Shown one piece after another: positions 1 to 8,225 of a stretch of 64,000 nt of DNA. Numbering within the stretch: the first letter of the stretch is position 1; each line of letters starts with the position of its first letter. The position numbers were made by a program, and so were the translations under genes. Source of the stretch: Flavobacterium sp. (GTDB lineage Bacteria; Bacteroidota; Bacteroidia; Flavobacteriales; Flavobacteriaceae); contig NZ_JAIXUB010000015.1 of the NCBI RefSeq assembly GCF_027484205.1, positions 248,001 to 312,000 of the forward strand, written 5' to 3'. A model generated the notes under the pieces. That model worked only from the letters and a program-made list of their open reading frames with translations, ran no database searches and was not told the DNA's origin.

Positions 1-1
1 A

Positions 2-418
2 AACAAACACATTGTAAGTTGTTTAAGAAAGTTTGGATTCAATGATATTAAAACTGATAAACTAGGATGGGTACTATATCCAAATGAATTATTAGATGTA
101 GAAGAAATTGAATTTATATCCAAAAATGAAAAGGTTTCTCAAAACTCAATTGAAGTTGGAAGAGGTCTTAATAATGTTTGGACTTATGGTATTAGTTATT
201 GTACTGGTGGAGCTGGCGGTTCAGGAAGTGCTTCAATATTTGGAGAGACTTGTAAAACTAGGAATGAAGCCATTATCAAAGCGTTACAAAAACTAATTGA
301 AGCTCATCAGTACCAAGAGCAAAGATGTAAAGGCGACAGTTTAGGAAACTACATTGATTCCTATTCTCAGCAAATCAGAAAAGAAGTTTTAAATATATTA
401 TATGAAATCACAAATTGA
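2..418 (+). CDS. Phage hypothetical protein, 5' end outside the window
   Basis: The second frame is open from the window edge to a TGA at 416-418, giving the last 138 residues of a protein. The visible part contains a Gly/Ser-rich stretch (CTGGAGGSGSASIFG) followed by a helix in which a Thr-Arg-Asn-Glu-Ala run leads into a Leu-rich segment. A Gly-rich loop followed by 'R-x-E-A-I' is common in small phage DNA-metabolism proteins of Bacteroidota, but I cannot name a function. Its stop overlaps the start of the next gene by 17 nt, so the two are probably translationally coupled. Any ORF in the other frames here is a shadow. Confidence 0.7.
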   Translation, partial: NKHIVSCLRKFGFNDIKTDKLGWVLYPNELLDVEEIEFISKNEKVSQNSIEVGRGLNNVWTYGISYCTGGAGGSGSASIFGETCKTRNEAIIKALQKLIEAHQYQEQRCKGDSLGNYIDSYSQQIRKEVLNILYEITN

Positions 419-584
419 CAAATTAACCAAAGATGAGTTGATAGCTGAATATAAGCTAATCCTCCAAAAGCAATCCAAACTATCTCGTAAGCTTCGTGAC
501 CAAATCGAAAGCCGAATAGCAACAATGCACAAAAACGGCAAAGTAAAAATAGAAGAACTAAAAATTATTAACAATCAAATTTAA
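402..584 (+). CDS. Small phage protein, 60 aa, function unknown
   Basis: A highly charged, all-helical product rich in Lys, Glu and Ile with no cysteines and no membrane segment. It begins inside the end of the preceding gene and stops 6 nt before the ParB-methyltransferase gene, so it belongs to the same rightward operon. The helical pattern suggests a small coiled-coil or nucleic-acid-associated protein, but no family is recognised. Confidence 0.6.
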   Translation: MKSQIDKLTKDELIAEYKLILQKQSKLSRKLRDQIESRIATMHKNGKVKIEELKIINNQI

Positions 585-590
585 TTACAC

Positions 591-2999
591 ATGAGCACAC
601 AAAATGCAAAACTAGAAGTAATTTCAATCGATAAGATTGAACTAGGAAACACAAACCCAAGAAAGTCATTTGACCCAAAGGCATTGAAAGAATTAGCCGA
701 GAGCATCAAAGAGCACGGAATACTCCAACCTATTCTCGTAAGACCATACGTTGATGAGAAAAGTAATTGGCAAGATTATCAACTCGTATGTGGAGAACGT
801 CGTTATCGTGCTGCTCTTCAAGCTGGACTTGAAGAAATCCCTTGCAACGTTAGAGTTCTTACAGATGAAGAAGCTTTCGAGTTGCAGATCATCGAGAACC
901 TCGAGCGTAAAGATGTACACCCACTTGATGAAGCGGACGCCTTTAAGCAAATGCTAGATAGTGGAAAGTATACCATTTTGGATATCGCAGTTAAGATGGC
1001 AAAGTCTGAGAGCTTCATCGCTCAACGTTTAAAGTTAGTTGATTTGATAGATGAGGTTAGAGCTGATTTCTTAGCTGGACACTTAGGAATTGGACACGCC
1101 ATCTTAATAGCTCGATGTGATGCTATTAAGCAAATGGATATCTACGAGGAAGCAAAACCTTGGGGAGGTGAAGACCCTGACTATGGAACAATATCAGAAT
1201 TAAAAGGAACTATTGAGAATGATAGTTATTTGATTTCAGATGCTAAGTTCGATACAGAAGATACTGAATTAGTGAAAGGATGTGGAGCGTGTTCTGTTTG
1301 TCTTAAACGTTCAGGAGTTAATCCTGTTTTGTTTGAAGATATGGCAGAGGATAGATGTTTTGACGAGAAATGCTTTGATGCTAAAGAGGAAGCTTTCATC
1401 ATTAAGGAAGTGGGTAAGATTATTAACAATGGAGATAATGTTGTTTTGGTTAATGGATGGGGTCATCCTGATGAAATGATTTACCAAATGTGTGAGCAAT
1501 TTAAAGTTAGATTGTATGAACGTTATGAGTGGAGATTATCAAAAGATGATGAACCATATGAAAATGAAGTAGAAACTCCTTTCAATGCATTTTGTGTTAA
1601 TGGAGAGTTCAAAGGAACTTACGCAAATGTTTATCTGAAGAAAGTATGTTTTCAAGAAGCTCCAAAAGAAAACGCACTTCCATCTCCAACTTCAGGTAAA
1701 CCACAAAGCAACGAGGAATTAGAGTTGAGAGCTGAGTTTGCTAAGATTGAGCAAAGACAAAAGCGAGCTCTTGAGTTGGACGATGAGAAAGTTTGGGAAG
1801 GAATTAGAAATATAGATACTTCAGCTATCAAATCAAATGTATCTGACTTACTAATTTCCGAAAGAAATGCGCTTTGCTTCGCAATGATGGAAAAATTAGG
1901 GTACTACTCAAAAAGAGAATTATATGATTTACTAGATAAAGAGTTTGATGTTGAGTTTGCTCAAGAGAAAGTTTTTTCTGAAGAAGATTATAATAGAATT
2001 GTAAGAGCTTTCATTTTAGATGTATTACCTAACTCTTTCGGAACAGCAAAAAGTTGTCCTGATCACGTGGCTTATGAAGCAGTAATAAATTATTATTTCC
2101 AAGCTCAAGTTGACACAATAAAAAACGAACAGGAAATCATTGCTGACAAACGTATTGCAAATGCTGAGAAGAAAAAATCGGATATCCTTGCAAAGCTTGA
2201 AAAGTTGGTGCCAGTGGAAGAAATCGAAACTAAAGCAGAGGAAGTTCTTCCATCTGAAGATAAACCATTCAAACAACCATTCAAAAACGAGGTAAAGACT
2301 TTTGAAAAGGTAAGTAAAAAATATGCTTTAAACAATTCTTATTTCAAAAACACACCGCCAACTTATCCAAGAAATCCCCTTGAAGTTGCTATGTATGCAG
2401 AACAACACAATGAGCTTCCTTTTAACATGGAATTAGAAAGCAATCCAAACTGGTTGTATTATACCTACATTGAGTATCAAAAACGAAATAACGTTTATCA
2501 TTCTCAATTCTTCACACCTCCAGCAACTGCTATAAGAATGGCAGAAATATCAGAAAGTAATTTCACTAAAGACCCGTACGTACTTGATGCATGTTGTGGA
2601 TTTGGAATGCTATCGAAAGAAGTTAGAGAAAAAGGGTATATAGTTAAAGGTTTTGATTTCTCAGCTGACATGGTAGATTTATTTAACTTCACAATTGATG
2701 GTATTGCAGAACAATTGAATTATGAAGAGGACAGCATCGAACAATGTTATGATAACATTATCGCTAATCCTCCTTATGAATTGCCAAAATTAACAAAGTT
2801 CCTAGAGGTTATTTATGATGTTCTTACTGAAAAAGGTGTCGCAGTACTATTAATACCAAAAGGATTTATTGATAAAGACAAGCCAAAAGCTTTGGTAAGT
2901 ATTTTAGATAAATACATCGTTTTGGATAGAGAAGATATGTCAGAAGACTTTGGACATACTAAAGTTAAAGCAGAAATAGTGGTTTTAAACAAAAAGTAA
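591..2999 (+). CDS. ParB-domain protein fused to an N6-adenine methyltransferase domain
   Basis: The 802-aa product starts as a full ParB-like protein. It has a ParB/sulfiredoxin fold with NPRKSFD near residue 22 and CGERRYRAALQAG near 66, an 'ENLERKDVHPLDEA' segment near 100, then a helix-turn-helix segment. A Cys-rich patch (CGACSVC followed by CFDEKCF) is a possible zinc site. After a Lys/Glu-rich linker the C-terminal 170 residues form an S-adenosylmethionine-dependent methyltransferase: FFTPP near 640, SAM motif I (VLDACCGFGM) near 664 and catalytic motif IV NPPY at 726-729. NPPY with this motif order indicates N6-adenine methylation. The likely role is phage DNA modification guided by a ParB-type DNA-binding module, which is an inference. 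Plasmid or phage partition is the alternative, but no parA is visible. Confidence 0.85.
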   Translation: MSTQNAKLEVISIDKIELGNTNPRKSFDPKALKELAESIKEHGILQPILVRPYVDEKSNWQDYQLVCGERRYRAALQAGLEEIPCNVRVLTDEEAFELQIIENLERKDVHPLDEADAFKQMLDSGKYTILDIAVKMAKSESFIAQRLKLVDLIDEVRADFLAGHLGIGHAILIARCDAIKQMDIYEEAKPWGGEDPDYGTISELKGTIENDSYLISDAKFDTEDTELVKGCGACSVCLKRSGVNPVLFEDMAEDRCFDEKCFDAKEEAFIIKEVGKIINNGDNVVLVNGWGHPDEMIYQMCEQFKVRLYERYEWRLSKDDEPYENEVETPFNAFCVNGEFKGTYANVYLKKVCFQEAPKENALPSPTSGKPQSNEELELRAEFAKIEQRQKRALELDDEKVWEGIRNIDTSAIKSNVSDLLISERNALCFAMMEKLGYYSKRELYDLLDKEFDVEFAQEKVFSEEDYNRIVRAFILDVLPNSFGTAKSCPDHVAYEAVINYYFQAQVDTIKNEQEIIADKRIANAEKKKSDILAKLEKLVPVEEIETKAEEVLPSEDKPFKQPFKNEVKTFEKVSKKYALNNSYFKNTPPTYPRNPLEVAMYAEQHNELPFNMELESNPNWLYYTYIEYQKRNNVYHSQFFTPPATAIRMAEISESNFTKDPYVLDACCGFGMLSKEVREKGYIVKGFDFSADMVDLFNFTIDGIAEQLNYEEDSIEQCYDNIIANPPYELPKLTKFLEVIYDVLTEKGVAVLLIPKGFIDKDKPKALVSILDKYIVLDREDMSEDFGHTKVKAEIVVLNKK

Positions 3000-3023
3000 A
3001 AACCTAGTAAAATCAATACTTGA

Positions 3024-3049
3024 GTCTCTACTCTTCACACGGTGGAGAC
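3024..3049. other. Short stem-loop after the ParB-methyltransferase gene
   Basis: Bases 3024-3031 can pair with 3042-3049 (8 bp including one G-T pair) around a 10-nt loop, 24 nt after the stop codon. No U-run follows, so it is not a convincing intrinsic terminator. It may be an mRNA 3'-end or processing structure. Confidence 0.3.
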
Positions 3050-3077
3050 CAAGTTTAAAATCAATTATTCCATAAAT

Positions 3078-3101
3078 CGGTAATAATCGAAAATATTACC
3101 G
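3078..3101. promoter_or_regulatory. Inverted repeat with nearby repeated half-sites, putative operator
   Basis: CGGTAATA at 3078-3085 and TATTACCG at 3094-3101 form a perfect 8-bp inverted repeat with an 8-nt spacer. GTAATAATC occurs at 3080-3088 and again at 3108-3116, and a related GTGAATAATCG at 3154-3164. All lie in the 195-bp gap before the gene at 3195. The core GTAATA is shared with the 19-bp palindromes elsewhere in the prophage. An operator role is inferred from symmetry and position. Confidence 0.45.
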
Positions 3102-3194
3102 AAATACGTAATAATCAAATGAAAACACCTTTTTACAAATACCACTACGGAAAGTGAATAATCGCAGGATACATTAACGAATAACGATAATCTT

Positions 3195-3449
3195 ATGACA
3201 ATAAAAACAAATGTTCCAAAACCTGATTTTTTTTATAAACTAGAAAAATTTGGAAAACTAAATCTTTTCATTAAAGAAGATAAAGAATTAGAAATATTGA
3301 TAACTGATGGATTTTCTATTCAAGCAACCAATACATTAGATTGTTTGGAGGTTTGCAGAGAGATAGCAAAAGATTATCCATATATAAAAAAATGGATTAC
3401 AGAAGAAAATAAATTTCATTTGATATTAACAAAGCAAGAAGAAAAATAA
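3195..3449 (+). CDS. Small phage hypothetical protein, 84 aa
   Basis: A soluble 84-residue product with no signal peptide and no membrane segment. The middle reads like a short beta-sheet followed by a helix containing two cysteines (CLEVCREIAKDYP). It stands alone between a gap containing the inverted repeat at 3078 and the palindromic promoter at 3457, so it may be a single-gene unit. No family recognised. Confidence 0.55.
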   Translation: MTIKTNVPKPDFFYKLEKFGKLNLFIKEDKELEILITDGFSIQATNTLDCLEVCREIAKDYPYIKKWITEENKFHLILTKQEEK

Positions 3450-3456
3450 AATCACC

Positions 3457-3482
3457 AGTAATAAATTTTATTACTATATTTG
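3457..3482 (+). promoter_or_regulatory. Palindromic operator overlapping a TAnnTTTG promoter, copy 1
   Basis: AGTAATAAATTTTATTACT at 3457-3475 is a 19-bp palindrome around a central T. It shares its last base with TATATTTG at 3475-3482, a match to the Bacteroidota -7 consensus TAnnTTTG. A protein bound to the palindrome would cover the promoter spacer. The start codon of the secreted protein follows at 3515. Three more copies occur at 4068, 15298 and 16078. Confidence 0.7.
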
Positions 3483-3514
3483 AATCTCTCTAAGTGAGAA
3501 AACCATTTTTTATA

Positions 3515-3994
3515 ATGAAAACAAGAATGTTCATTATTGCGCTAATCGGGATGATTTGCTCAACATCGTTTGCAAGTACTCAAATGATGGAACAGAAACA
3601 AAAAGCAACAACCTTTGTAGTAGAACAGAACTACTTTGACGTTGTATCAGTACAACCAATCGATTTAACTTCAATCCAATTTGAAGCAACAATCACAAAT
3701 AGCTATCAAGCTAAAACGGAACTTGATGTACCTAAAGAGGTAGTTGATTCTTTAACTAAAATTGTTTTAGAATTTGAACGAACAGGAAAAGTTCCAGAGT
3801 GTAATGAATGCAGAGCAACTTGTCACATTGTTACAAGGACAATAGATGATAATTGTATTATTTATCATTTTAGATGTGAGTCTGGAAATAATTACTATGC
3901 TGTCTATACATTAGGTCAAGTGCATGTCTCGGAAATGTTTGGTTATTCTCACGGTGTTACATTACTCCCGCCACATTACCCCTGTAGAGATTAA
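3515..3994 (+). CDS. Secreted cysteine-rich phage-encoded protein, probable moron
   Basis: An ATG at 3515 is preferred over an upstream in-frame GTG at 3494 because it lies about 32 nt after the -7 box and begins a clean signal peptide (MKTRMFIIALIGMICSTSFAS) ending near residue 20. The mature part is about 140 residues with paired cysteines (CNECRATCHI, then single Cys near RCESG and the C-terminal PCRD), suggesting disulphides or metal binding outside the cytoplasm. It has its own operator-promoter and its own terminator, so it is an independent unit just upstream of the terminase operon. That is the typical layout of a lysogenic-conversion gene. Function unknown; surface exclusion or a host-fitness role are guesses. 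Confidence 0.65.
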   Translation: MKTRMFIIALIGMICSTSFASTQMMEQKQKATTFVVEQNYFDVVSVQPIDLTSIQFEATITNSYQAKTELDVPKEVVDSLTKIVLEFERTGKVPECNECRATCHIVTRTIDDNCIIYHFRCESGNNYYAVYTLGQVHVSEMFGYSHGVTLLPPHYPCRD

Positions 3995-4009
3995 AAAAAA
4001 CCAAAATAG

Positions 4010-4039
4010 AAAAGCTTCTCAAATAGGGAAGCTTTTTTT
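4010..4039 (+). terminator. Rho-independent terminator after the secreted protein gene
   Basis: AAAAGCTTC at 4010-4018 pairs with GAAGCTTTT at 4028-4036 around a 9-nt loop and runs into a T-tract. Confidence 0.85.
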
Positions 4040-4067
4040 ATTTCCTCAATTTTAAAAATAATCTTCT

Positions 4068-4090
4068 AGTAATAAAATTTATTACCTTTG
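4068..4090 (+). promoter_or_regulatory. Palindromic operator with promoter, copy 2, before the terminase genes
   Basis: AGTAATAAAATTTATTACC at 4068-4086 matches the 19-bp palindrome with one mismatch. TACCTTTG at 4083-4090 fits the -7 consensus, and the small-terminase ATG follows at 4111. This is the likely start of the long packaging and tail transcript. Confidence 0.7.
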
Positions 4091-4110
4091 CTATATCAAT
4101 CACTTACAAC

Positions 4111-4704
4111 ATGGAAAAAGAGCAAAGCAAAAAAACACCTAAGAAACCTCAATCAAAAACCACCACACCTAAAAAGCCAAGAGTATATAATACTGCTAAT
4201 CTTAAAAAAGGAAATCCAGCTCCAAAAGGTAATCAATGGTGGAGACTTAGAACCAAACACGGAAGAGATAAGATATTCACAACTCCTGAAATACTTATGG
4301 AATCTGCAATTGAATACTTTGAAGCAACAGACCAAAGAAAATGGAATAAAACCGATTTCAGAGGTAAAGATGCAACAAAGGTTTTAATACCAACAGACAC
4401 ACCTTACACAATGTCAGGACTTACTTTATTCTTAGGTGTAAACGAACATTACTTTAATGACTTTAAAGATTCTTTAAAGGATAAAGAGGATTCAATATCA
4501 AAAGGCTTTTCCGATGTCATACGCACGATAGAGCAAATTATTTATACTCAGAAGTATGAGGGAGCTGTTGTTGGAGCATTCAGTTCAAATATCATTGCAA
4601 GGGATTTAGGATTGGTAGATAAGAAAGAGATAGAGAATAAGAACATCAAACCGATTGAATTTACAATTATTGGTAAAAAAAACTTAAATCAAGAAAGTCA
4701 ATAA
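4111..4704 (+). CDS. terS: Terminase small subunit
   Basis: DNA-recognition subunit of the packaging motor. The basic N-terminus (Lys/Pro/Thr-rich) leads into FKKGN-like 'LKKGNPAPKGNQWWRLR' near residue 31 and 'HGRDKIF'. Then come helices with the 'PYTMSGLTLFLGV' segment, which resembles an HTH, and a conserved 'EGAVVGAFSSNIIARDLGLVDK' run near 150-170. This pattern is typical of small terminases of Bacteroidota phages. Length (197 aa) is usual. It lies upstream of the large subunit with two small genes between, under the palindromic promoter at 4068. Confidence 0.85.
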   Translation: MEKEQSKKTPKKPQSKTTTPKKPRVYNTANLKKGNPAPKGNQWWRLRTKHGRDKIFTTPEILMESAIEYFEATDQRKWNKTDFRGKDATKVLIPTDTPYTMSGLTLFLGVNEHYFNDFKDSLKDKEDSISKGFSDVIRTIEQIIYTQKYEGAVVGAFSSNIIARDLGLVDKKEIENKNIKPIEFTIIGKKNLNQESQ

Positions 4705-4783
4705 TAGTAGGGTTTGAGTTAACATTGTCCACCGATGAAACAAAAAAATTAATACAAGGATCAAATTTAATAACAGAGCAAAA

Positions 4784-5290
4784 ATGAAAAAATTAACTAA
4801 AAGAGATTTGTTTTTGAAATACAACATAAATGAATCACATTCAGTTTGGGACAACAACATCGACAACTGGTTTTCAGTCGAGGTTTACAGATTAATGCAC
4901 AAAGGACAATTACCAAATGAAAATGATAAATCAATTGTTTATGTGTTAGACTTCTTAGATAGATGTAGTAAGTGCGATTTAGAAATAATGAATAGTAAAA
5001 ATTTCGGTAGTCTATATCTAACTGCAAAAAGAATGGTATTTTCTTTTTCCGATATAATCGTAAAAGAAGTGAATGATTTATTAACTAATCCAATTGCGAT
5101 TGTAACAGACAAAACTCAAAACTTTAAAGAGTACATCAAAGAAAACCATTTCAACAAAGATTATTATAGGCACATTTATACAGAAGAGCAATGTTTCGGA
5201 ATGAAGTTTACAAATGTGATATTGCTGCATTGCTCGGATAGAAGCTTAGGTTATAAGCTAGAGAATTGCGCTAGAACTAGAATGATTTAA
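4784..5290 (+). CDS. Phage hypothetical protein between the terminase genes
   Basis: A 168-residue soluble protein, mostly helical in its first half, with Cys at the C-terminal third (EEQCFGMKF, LLHCSD, ENCART). No catalytic motif is evident. An 80-nt gap precedes it. Genes between the two terminase subunits are often packaging accessories or HNH nucleases, but the HNH pattern is not seen here. Function unknown. Confidence 0.6.
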   Translation: MKKLTKRDLFLKYNINESHSVWDNNIDNWFSVEVYRLMHKGQLPNENDKSIVYVLDFLDRCSKCDLEIMNSKNFGSLYLTAKRMVFSFSDIIVKEVNDLLTNPIAIVTDKTQNFKEYIKENHFNKDYYRHIYTEEQCFGMKFTNVILLHCSDRSLGYKLENCARTRMI

Positions 5291-5301
5291 ACACTAACAT
5301 T

Positions 5302-5475
5302 ATGCCACAATTAGAGATATACAGAAACAATGCTTTAGTAGAAATAAAAAAATGTGAAAATCTTACTGAAGCTAGAAAGCTCAAAAATGAATTCATTTCT
5401 CAACTCAAATCACTAGGAGCTAAACAACTATCAAAGCAATCAGAATTCTTCTTTACACAAAGAAAAAAGATATAA
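5302..5475 (+). CDS. Small phage protein, 57 aa, upstream of the large terminase
   Basis: ATG at 5302 to TAA at 5473-5475. The product begins MPQLEIYRNNALVEIKKCEN, then a helix of Lys, Leu and Ser, and is basic at its end (TQRKKI). It starts 11 nt after the previous stop and ends 3 nt before the terminase ATG, so it fills the gap exactly and is probably real. The form beta strand, beta strand, helix could suit a small DNA-binding or assembly factor; no family known. Confidence 0.6.
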   Translation: MPQLEIYRNNALVEIKKCENLTEARKLKNEFISQLKSLGAKQLSKQSEFFFTQRKKI

Positions 5476-5478
5476 TAA

Positions 5479-6762
5479 ATGGAACTGTTAGAACATCAAG
5501 CAAGTTTTATTCTTAGCGATGCCGTGCATACTGGTTTAGTTGGTGGTTATCGTAGTGGTAAATCTATGGCAGGTGTTATTAAAACAATTATTAAAAAATT
5601 AAAATACCCTAAAATAGATGTAGCCTACTACCTCCCTACTTATGGACTAGTTAGAGATATTGCCTATCCAAAGTTTGCAGAGATAATGGATAAATTCGGA
5701 TTGTCTTATGTTCTTAATAAATCCGACCATGAGTTTATAACACCATACGGAAAAATAATCATGCGCTCACTTGATAATCCTGATACTATTGTAGGTTATG
5801 AAGTAGGTTATAGCTGTATTGATGAAGCGGATATACTTTCAATACCTCACATGAATGATGCTTTTACAAAAGTGGTTGCAAGACTTTCAATTCCTCTTCC
5901 TGATGAAAAGGCAAATTCGTTGGACTTTGTGTCAACTCCTGAGGGTTTTAAGTTTCTTTATGATTTTTTCGTAAAAAAACCACACAAAAACAAGGTATTA
6001 ATTAAAGCATTGACAAAAAACAATCCATTTATTTCAAATTCATATATCGAGACTTTGATGATGAGTTACACGCCTCAGCAATTGGAAGCTTATCTTAATG
6101 GAGAATTTGTAAATTTAACCTCAGGAAATGTATATCATAGGTTTGACAGAATTAGAAATCATTCTGCTAGAACTATCCAACAAAACGATGTACTGCATAT
6201 TGGAATGGACTTCAATGTCGAGAAAATGAATGCAGTCATTCACGTGGTAGATGAAAAGGAAATTACATGGAGAATGTATAATGAATTTGGAGAGGATAAT
6301 GTTATTATAAAAACCGTTAGAATAAAAACAGCAGTTGATGAAATAGTAAACGCTTATGATACTGCAGATATTATTAAATTGATTAAAGATAAATATCACG
6401 GGTATAGAATAATTATTTATCCTGATTCTAGTGGTGATTATAGAAAATCAAGTAGTAGTAAATCGGACATTGACTTATTGAAAGGAGCAGGCTTTGTGGT
6501 CCGCAAGTTGTCTAAGAATCCATTTGTAAAAGATAGGGTTAACGCAGTTAATCTCGGGTTTTTAGATACGGCTGGTAATATAATTTATTACGTGAATACA
6601 GATTATTGCGCAAATTATACTGAAGCTTTGGAGCGACAAACCTACAAGAATGGAGAACCTGACAAGTCAAGCGGATTTGACCACATCACAGAAGCTGGTG
6701 GATATTTTGTCTATTACGATTCAAAACCAACAAACACATGGGGAAGTTCAAGTTCAATATAA
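5479..6762 (+). CDS. terL: Terminase large subunit (ATPase and nuclease)
   Basis: Motor and nuclease for DNA packaging. The Walker A motif GGYRSGKS is at residues 22-29 and Walker B with catalytic Glu (CIDEAD) at 113-118. An SAT-like coupling segment (VSTPEG) is near 151. The RNase H-like nuclease domain shows Asp in IGMDFN (D244), YPDSSG (D316) and GFDHITEA (D401), the expected three acidic positions. At 427 aa the protein is normal for the family and all motifs are intact. The next gene starts 2 nt after its stop. Confidence 0.95.
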   Translation: MELLEHQASFILSDAVHTGLVGGYRSGKSMAGVIKTIIKKLKYPKIDVAYYLPTYGLVRDIAYPKFAEIMDKFGLSYVLNKSDHEFITPYGKIIMRSLDNPDTIVGYEVGYSCIDEADILSIPHMNDAFTKVVARLSIPLPDEKANSLDFVSTPEGFKFLYDFFVKKPHKNKVLIKALTKNNPFISNSYIETLMMSYTPQQLEAYLNGEFVNLTSGNVYHRFDRIRNHSARTIQQNDVLHIGMDFNVEKMNAVIHVVDEKEITWRMYNEFGEDNVIIKTVRIKTAVDEIVNAYDTADIIKLIKDKYHGYRIIIYPDSSGDYRKSSSSKSDIDLLKGAGFVVRKLSKNPFVKDRVNAVNLGFLDTAGNIIYYVNTDYCANYTEALERQTYKNGEPDKSSGFDHITEAGGYFVYYDSKPTNTWGSSSSI

Positions 6763-6764
6763 CA

Positions 6765-7331
6765 ATGTTAGAATATTCCTTACTCAATGAAGAGGATAAG
6801 GATTTGGTAGATTACACTGTTAAGAACTTTATCAAATCGAATAAAATTCTAAGAGTTAAGAAGTTCTTTAGACAAATTGATTTACAACCAAAGGTTAATA
6901 CTCTTTGGGAATTGTCTTGGGAGGATTTACTTCTTCTAAGAAGCGCAATAAGTAAAAGCGATATCGATTCTATTTTCAATATTGTTTATGAATTGAAGCC
7001 TGAGCAAATGAAATCTTTAGAGGTATTCAACGTGTTTGCTTCTTTCAATTGGATAAGTGATGAACTAAAAGCGATATCTAATGCTGAGATGGAAAGATTG
7101 CATAGTGAGTTAACAAACGAAGAAAAGGAAGCAGGAGCTGAGGAGTTAATAGATTACGGATATTATTCAACATTAAAAGCGATGTGTCCCGATTTATTAA
7201 AACATAATGAATATTTAAAACTATCATACTCAATTGTTTTCCGAGATATGGCACACACGAAATTGATTAATAAAATTAATAAAAAGTATAATGAAATCAT
7301 TGCACATAAAAATAAACCAAAGCGTAAATAG
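6765..7331 (+). CDS. Phage hypothetical protein following the large terminase
   Basis: I chose ATG 6765, just after the terminase stop, over an upstream in-frame ATG at 6738 that would overlap the terminase. The 188-residue product is acidic, helical and ends in a Lys-rich tail (HKNKPKRK). No enzyme motif or membrane segment is visible. Its place before small head-tail proteins and far upstream of the tape measure allows a structural or assembly role, but I do not recognise the family. Confidence 0.6.
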   Translation: MLEYSLLNEEDKDLVDYTVKNFIKSNKILRVKKFFRQIDLQPKVNTLWELSWEDLLLLRSAISKSDIDSIFNIVYELKPEQMKSLEVFNVFASFNWISDELKAISNAEMERLHSELTNEEKEAGAEELIDYGYYSTLKAMCPDLLKHNEYLKLSYSIVFRDMAHTKLINKINKKYNEIIAHKNKPKRK

Positions 7332-7755
7332 TTACAATGCACCATCTCCAGCAGAACCATTGTTTCATTATACGTACGGGAAAGACCATTGGCAAAACTT
7401 GTGCGATCATGAGAAAGATGGTCAACTTCCATTTGAGGAAAGAAATAAGTATTTTAAATTACTTTGGGTAGATGAAGAACCAACGTTCAATCAATACTCA
7501 GCTATTGAAACTATCAAATACGATGGAGAGCTTTTGATTCTTGCAAGTTCTAAGATATCAGATGCGACTTATCAATATAAGTTTGAAACTCATATCGAAA
7601 ACCTCAAAGCATTAGCTTATGATTTTCAGGAAAAATTGTCAAGTGATTGTGATGGATGGCTTATTAAAGCTTGGAGAATAGTTGAAGTGGAGAATATTTA
7701 TGATAACAATCTTGATGGTGTGAAAGTAAGATTTACAATTCAGAATAAGGCATGA
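7291..7755 (+). CDS. Phage hypothetical protein, probably head-tail or tail completion
   Basis: A 154-residue protein rich in aromatic residues (FHYTYGKDHWQN; 'YFKLLWVDEEPTFNQYS'). It overlaps the end of the previous gene by 41 nt and ends with an ATGA overlap with the gp10-like gene, so it is embedded in the head-tail connection block. The alternation of strands fits a small tail-completion or neck protein. That call rests mainly on position. Confidence 0.5.
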   Translation: MKSLHIKINQSVNSYNAPSPAEPLFHYTYGKDHWQNLCDHEKDGQLPFEERNKYFKLLWVDEEPTFNQYSAIETIKYDGELLILASSKISDATYQYKFETHIENLKALAYDFQEKLSSDCDGWLIKAWRIVEVENIYDNNLDGVKVRFTIQNKA

Positions 7756-8225
7756 CAAATGAGGAGCAATTATATATGAAATATTTGGAAAGGCTTCGTT
7801 TGAAACTTATAGCAAAGTATGTGGAGTTAGGACTTCGAGCTTTAGGAAAATATGAAAAGGAACTTGAAGCTTTTGCAGGTCCAAATAAATTGATAATGTA
7901 CGGAGCTTTTCATTCTGAGTATATGGAACACGGAAGAGAGCCAGGGAAATTTCCACCTCGAGAAGTTATATCAGAGTGGATTGATACAAAGCAAGGTTTA
8001 CCATCAATATTCAGAGAAAAGAAAAACCAATTCATTTTCTTAATAAGTAGAAAAATTGCTGAGGAAGGTATCAAGGTGCCGAATGAGTTTAACAAAGGTG
8101 CGGTTGTGAGTTCAGTTGTTGATGACTTCTTAGCAAATGATATTGAAGAAATGTTAAACGAATTGGGAGTTATCTATTTAAGAAGAATAAAATCAGATGT
8201 AGTACAAATTTTAAGAGCAGCGTAA
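7752..8225 (+). CDS. HK97 gp10-like head-tail completion protein
   Basis: The 157-aa product begins with amphipathic helices and then has 'YMEHGREPGKFPP' near residue 57, followed by 'ISEWIDTKQG' and 'FLISRKIAEEGIKVP'. A Gly-Arg-x-Pro-Gly turn, then a WI helix and an I-x-x-x-G-I segment is the usual look of gp10/minor tail completion proteins of siphophages. It starts by ATGA overlap with the previous gene. Confidence 0.6.
   Translation: MTNEEQLYMKYLERLRLKLIAKYVELGLRALGKYEKELEAFAGPNKLIMYGAFHSEYMEHGREPGKFPPREVISEWIDTKQGLPSIFREKKNQFIFLISRKIAEEGIKVPNEFNKGAVVSSVVDDFLANDIEEMLNELGVIYLRRIKSDVVQILRAA

Noticed and set aside
108-296. A 62-aa frame at the left edge
   Set aside because: Shadow of the larger partial gene 2-418, which is open from the window edge and has protein-like composition.
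3024-3049. An intrinsic terminator after the ParB-methyltransferase gene
   Set aside because: An 8-bp stem forms but no U-run follows, so it is kept only as a stem-loop of unknown role.
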